NCBI GenBank assembly: GCA_903844645.1
Contig: CAIMUP010000013.1
Coordinates: forward strand, 65,428-126,147
Direction of reading: 5' to 3'
Length of the DNA stretch: 60,720 nucleotides
Origin: an uncultured Bacteroidota bacterium
Lineage (GTDB): Bacteria; Bacteroidota; Bacteroidia; AKYH767-A; JABDAW01
Below the pieces are notes generated by a model. That model was given only the letters and a program-made list of their open reading frames with translations, was not told the origin of the DNA and made no database searches. The position numbers and the translations under genes are program-made. This document shows positions 58,513 to 60,720 of the stretch, piece by piece. Position 1 is the stretch's first letter, and every line of letters begins with the position of its first letter.

Positions 58513-59904
58513 ATGAAATCAACAAGGGGTTCTCTGCTAATTTTAATTCTAATAACAGTCGCTTCGCGGCTCTTCTTTCTCGATGCCGGATGCGGTGCCG
58601 AAGAAGATGCCTGGGGCATACGGCTCGCCGCGAAACATTTCGCCAACACCGGTGAATACGAGGCTTCGCGGCTACCAGGGCATCCCTTGCAAGAGTTCGT
58701 TTATGCCGCCATCGTGAATAAAACAAGCATCCTCGGGATGAATTCCGTAACAGCTTTTTTCAGCATCCTTGCCTGTATCTTTTTCTTTTTAATCCTGAAA
58801 GAGTTGAAGTGTAATCACCCGTTTCTCGGGGCATTGGCATTCGCCTTCACTCCTATAATATATATCCACAGCACCGATTGTATGGATTATATCTGGGCAC
58901 TTGCCTTTATCCTAATGAGCTATTATTCGCTGCTGAAAGAACGGATTGTTTTAGCAGGAATCATGCTTGGTATGGCTATCGGATGCCGCATTACATCAGG
59001 CGTTATGATCATTCCGTTTCTTCTTCATCTGTATTATTTTAAGAAAGATTATTTGAAGAATATCGGCAAGCTTTTGATCTTCACCTTCATGATTGCAGAA
59101 TTGATTTTTATTCCCGTGATTCAGAAATATGGCTGGGGATTTTTTCATTACTACGACCAGTTTCCGTACCCCTCTTTCGGGAAATTAATTTACAAGGCAA
59201 GCATCGGAGTATGGGGAATTACGGGGTGTTTGGGGCTACTGGTCTTCCTATTGGATAGGTTACGGAATTATAAAATAATGGGAGCTATATTTTTTGCTTA
59301 CCGAGAACAAATGTATGTCTGGATTACAGTACCAATTTTATACATCGGGCTGTATTTTATGCTTCCGCAGAAGTCGGCATACCTTATCCCGATAGTTCCT
59401 TTTGTAATCATTTTAGCAGATCAATATTTAACAACAATTAAGTATCTGATAGTTGTTGTAATGATTGTAATTTCATCCTTCCTTTTCGGCATAAATTTAT
59501 CAGATAAAACTCGCGGATCAGAACCGTCATCATGGAGCACAACCCGCACCATAGGCGGACAAGAGGTATCTTTTGATTTCCTGCATGGATTAGTAATTGA
59601 TGATTATCTTAAACGAAAAGCAAGGATGGAATTCACAAAGAAAGTTCTTGAAAAAACAGCACTGCTAACAGATCAATCAATCATCATTTCAGGCTGGTGG
59701 CTCAACCCGATCTTAGATGAATTGAATGAAAAAAAACATGACAATGTGAAGTATGTTTATTGCATTGATACATCAGAAATGCAGATGTATATCAACAAAG
59801 GATTTGCCATTTTTTATCTCCCGGAAATGGATTCGATCAATGATCTTCGGTTCAGAATTTCTGCCACAAAAAATCTTGCAAAACCACTTTTTCAAACGCT
59901 ATAA
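58513..59904 (+). CDS. GT-C family membrane glycosyltransferase
   Basis: I choose ATG at 58513 (463 aa, MKSTRGSLLILILITVASRL); the frame opens at 58480 inside the hairpin loop, and the extra residues are polar. About 10-11 membrane segments; first outside loop with an acidic motif (GCGAEEDAWGIRLAAKHF) followed by 'SRLPGHPLQEF', typical of GT39/PMT-like enzymes; periplasmic C-terminal part of about 110 residues. Before integration of the element this gene lay directly downstream of tRNA-Pro. Sugar and acceptor unknown. Confidence 0.82.
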   Translation: MKSTRGSLLILILITVASRLFFLDAGCGAEEDAWGIRLAAKHFANTGEYEASRLPGHPLQEFVYAAIVNKTSILGMNSVTAFFSILACIFFFLILKELKCNHPFLGALAFAFTPIIYIHSTDCMDYIWALAFILMSYYSLLKERIVLAGIMLGMAIGCRITSGVMIIPFLLHLYYFKKDYLKNIGKLLIFTFMIAELIFIPVIQKYGWGFFHYYDQFPYPSFGKLIYKASIGVWGITGCLGLLVFLLDRLRNYKIMGAIFFAYREQMYVWITVPILYIGLYFMLPQKSAYLIPIVPFVIILADQYLTTIKYLIVVVMIVISSFLFGINLSDKTRGSEPSSWSTTRTIGGQEVSFDFLHGLVIDDYLKRKARMEFTKKVLEKTALLTDQSIIISGWWLNPILDELNEKKHDNVKYVYCIDTSEMQMYINKGFAIFYLPEMDSINDLRFRISATKNLAKPLFQTL

Positions 59905-60720
59905 AACATGAAAAAAAGGGGCTGTTTTTTTTGTCCAAAAATAATGATCAAAAGCAAACAAAATTTCTTCCTGATTTCATCTCAAAAAAGGGATGAAAAA
60001 TCAGGACAAAACAGCGATAAAATTGGCACAAAAAATTGGAGAAAAAAGGCGGCTAATTTTGGCGATATATTTGCGTTATTTTTTCAAAAAGTTGTAGTCA
60101 TTCCACTTTTTTTTATAGATTTGCAGCCGAATACAAAAGACAGTTTTTTTATAAAATGTCCAAAAACAAACGAAGAAAAAATGCTAAAAATAAGACAAAT
60201 TTTTAATAATACAACCCAGAACAAAAAAAACAGGACAAATTTTATGTGGTTAATTATCAACATATTATAATAAAACGAAGAAAAAAAATGAAGAAATATT
60301 TGGAGGGTAAAAAAAAAAGTTCTAATATTGCTCTTTCAAACGAGAAGGATGCGGCGAATTTGAGGTAGGATTCTATAGAAAAATGGCATAAAAGGAAAAC
60401 AAAATTTGAGAGAGTTACGTAAGAGAGTAAAACGATATATAAAAAGAGAAGTCAGCACAAAATTATAACCTATGAAACTAAACAAAAGTAGTTGGTGTAT
60501 TTCAGTTCAAAGTAGGGTTGTGTATCAAATGTTAGAATTGATAAAAAAACTTCAAAAAAGTAGCGAAAAAATAAATGAAATTTAAGGTTTACAAATCACA
60601 GAAAAAGTTGCATCACGACAAGCAAATTTTTAACCGGAAACTTGATGTATCAGGTGTAAGGGTAAGATTGAAAAGCGCGATTCTTTAGCAATTTAAAATT
60701 AATAAAAAGAAAAATAAAAA
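59905..60720. other. A-rich stretch without a convincing gene
   Basis: The 816 bases to the window end are very A-rich on the plus strand. The frame 59908-60270 is Lys/Phe/Asn low complexity and I do not call it. A good promoter is present (TTG 60092-60094, 21-base spacer, TAGATTTG 60116-60123), and a second TATATTTG box at 60066-60073. Downstream only micro-ORFs occur: 60156-60206 (16 aa, very basic, MSKNKRRKNAKNKTNF), 60289-60369 (26 aa) and 60472-60585 (37 aa). These may be small proteins or chance. Confidence 0.5.
60092..60123 (+). promoter_or_regulatory. Promoter in the A-rich right end
   Basis: TTG (60092-60094), 21-base spacer, TAGATTTG (60116-60123), a full TAnnTTTG match. Transcript start expected near 60130, 26 bases before a 16-codon basic micro-ORF. 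Confidence 0.5.

Noticed and set aside
59908-60270. 120-aa frame after the last glycosyltransferase
   Set aside because: Low complexity (Lys, Phe, Asn), contains promoter boxes at 60066 and 60092-60123 in its middle, and shows no domain.

Overview
The window looks like a chromosome segment of a Bacteroidota bacterium, probably Chitinophagales/Sphingobacteriales-like. The evidence is a type IX secretion (T9SS) pair (PorV/PorQ-type barrel plus a PorU2-type C25 peptidase), a TlpA-like thioredoxin with a DUF4369-type N-terminus, a large TPR-PD40 protein, repeated Bacteroidota-type -7 boxes (TAnnTTTG) upstream of many genes, and few Shine-Dalgarno sequences. No species can be named.

Backbone, left part (1-28.06 kb). 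It starts with the 5' part of a very long secreted TPR-PD40-coiled-coil protein (minus strand, cut by the window edge). Then come an unrecognised 255-aa protein, a lipoprotein, a GT-C glycosyltransferase, the porU2/porV-like operon, a second GT-C enzyme with pssA and purS, tRNA-Gly(CCC), a TMTC-like GT-C/TPR protein, an AlgI/AlgX-like O-acetylation pair, the TlpA-like protein, a LutA-like protein and a lone HicB-like protein. Five intergenic tandem arrays with unrelated sequences but the same 21-bp period (one has a 42-bp = 2 x 21 unit) lie in this part.

Integrated element (28,065-58,459). A 23-bp exact direct repeat of the 3' end of tRNA-Pro(GGG) flanks 30.4 kb that begins with a tyrosine integrase and ends with a repressor-like HTH gene. 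No 21-bp array lies inside. Next to the integrase is a compact minus-strand operon: C5 cytosine methylase, MORC-like GHKL ATPase, Z1-domain SF2 ATPase, PD-(D/E)XK protein, AIPR protein and a small protein resembling the AIPR C-terminus. This is a restriction-like defence cassette.

The remaining 18.5 kb looks viral but not like a tailed phage. A 10.6-kb late-type operon (50.5 to 39.9 kb, minus strand) encodes a GH73 hydrolase with a C-terminal membrane anchor, several small membrane proteins, a transglutaminase-like protein, a likely capsid protein, and three tandem paralogues each made of two copies of a beta-rich module. I see no terminase, portal, tail or packaging ATPase. Upstream are a HEPN-like gene pair, a structured non-coding region (260-bp imperfect inverted repeat and more), a DnaQ-like exonuclease, a cluster of TTTGTAAC iterons, a 972-aa primase-like/SF3 helicase, three small genes and a divergent repressor. 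A 20-bp motif is shared by the exonuclease promoter and the early promoter, pointing to co-regulation. My best reading is a tail-less, perhaps membrane-containing provirus of Bacteroidota that carries a MORC/Z1 restriction cassette.

Backbone, right part (58.46 kb to end). A fourth GT-C membrane protein is followed by 0.8 kb of A-rich DNA with a good promoter and no convincing long gene.
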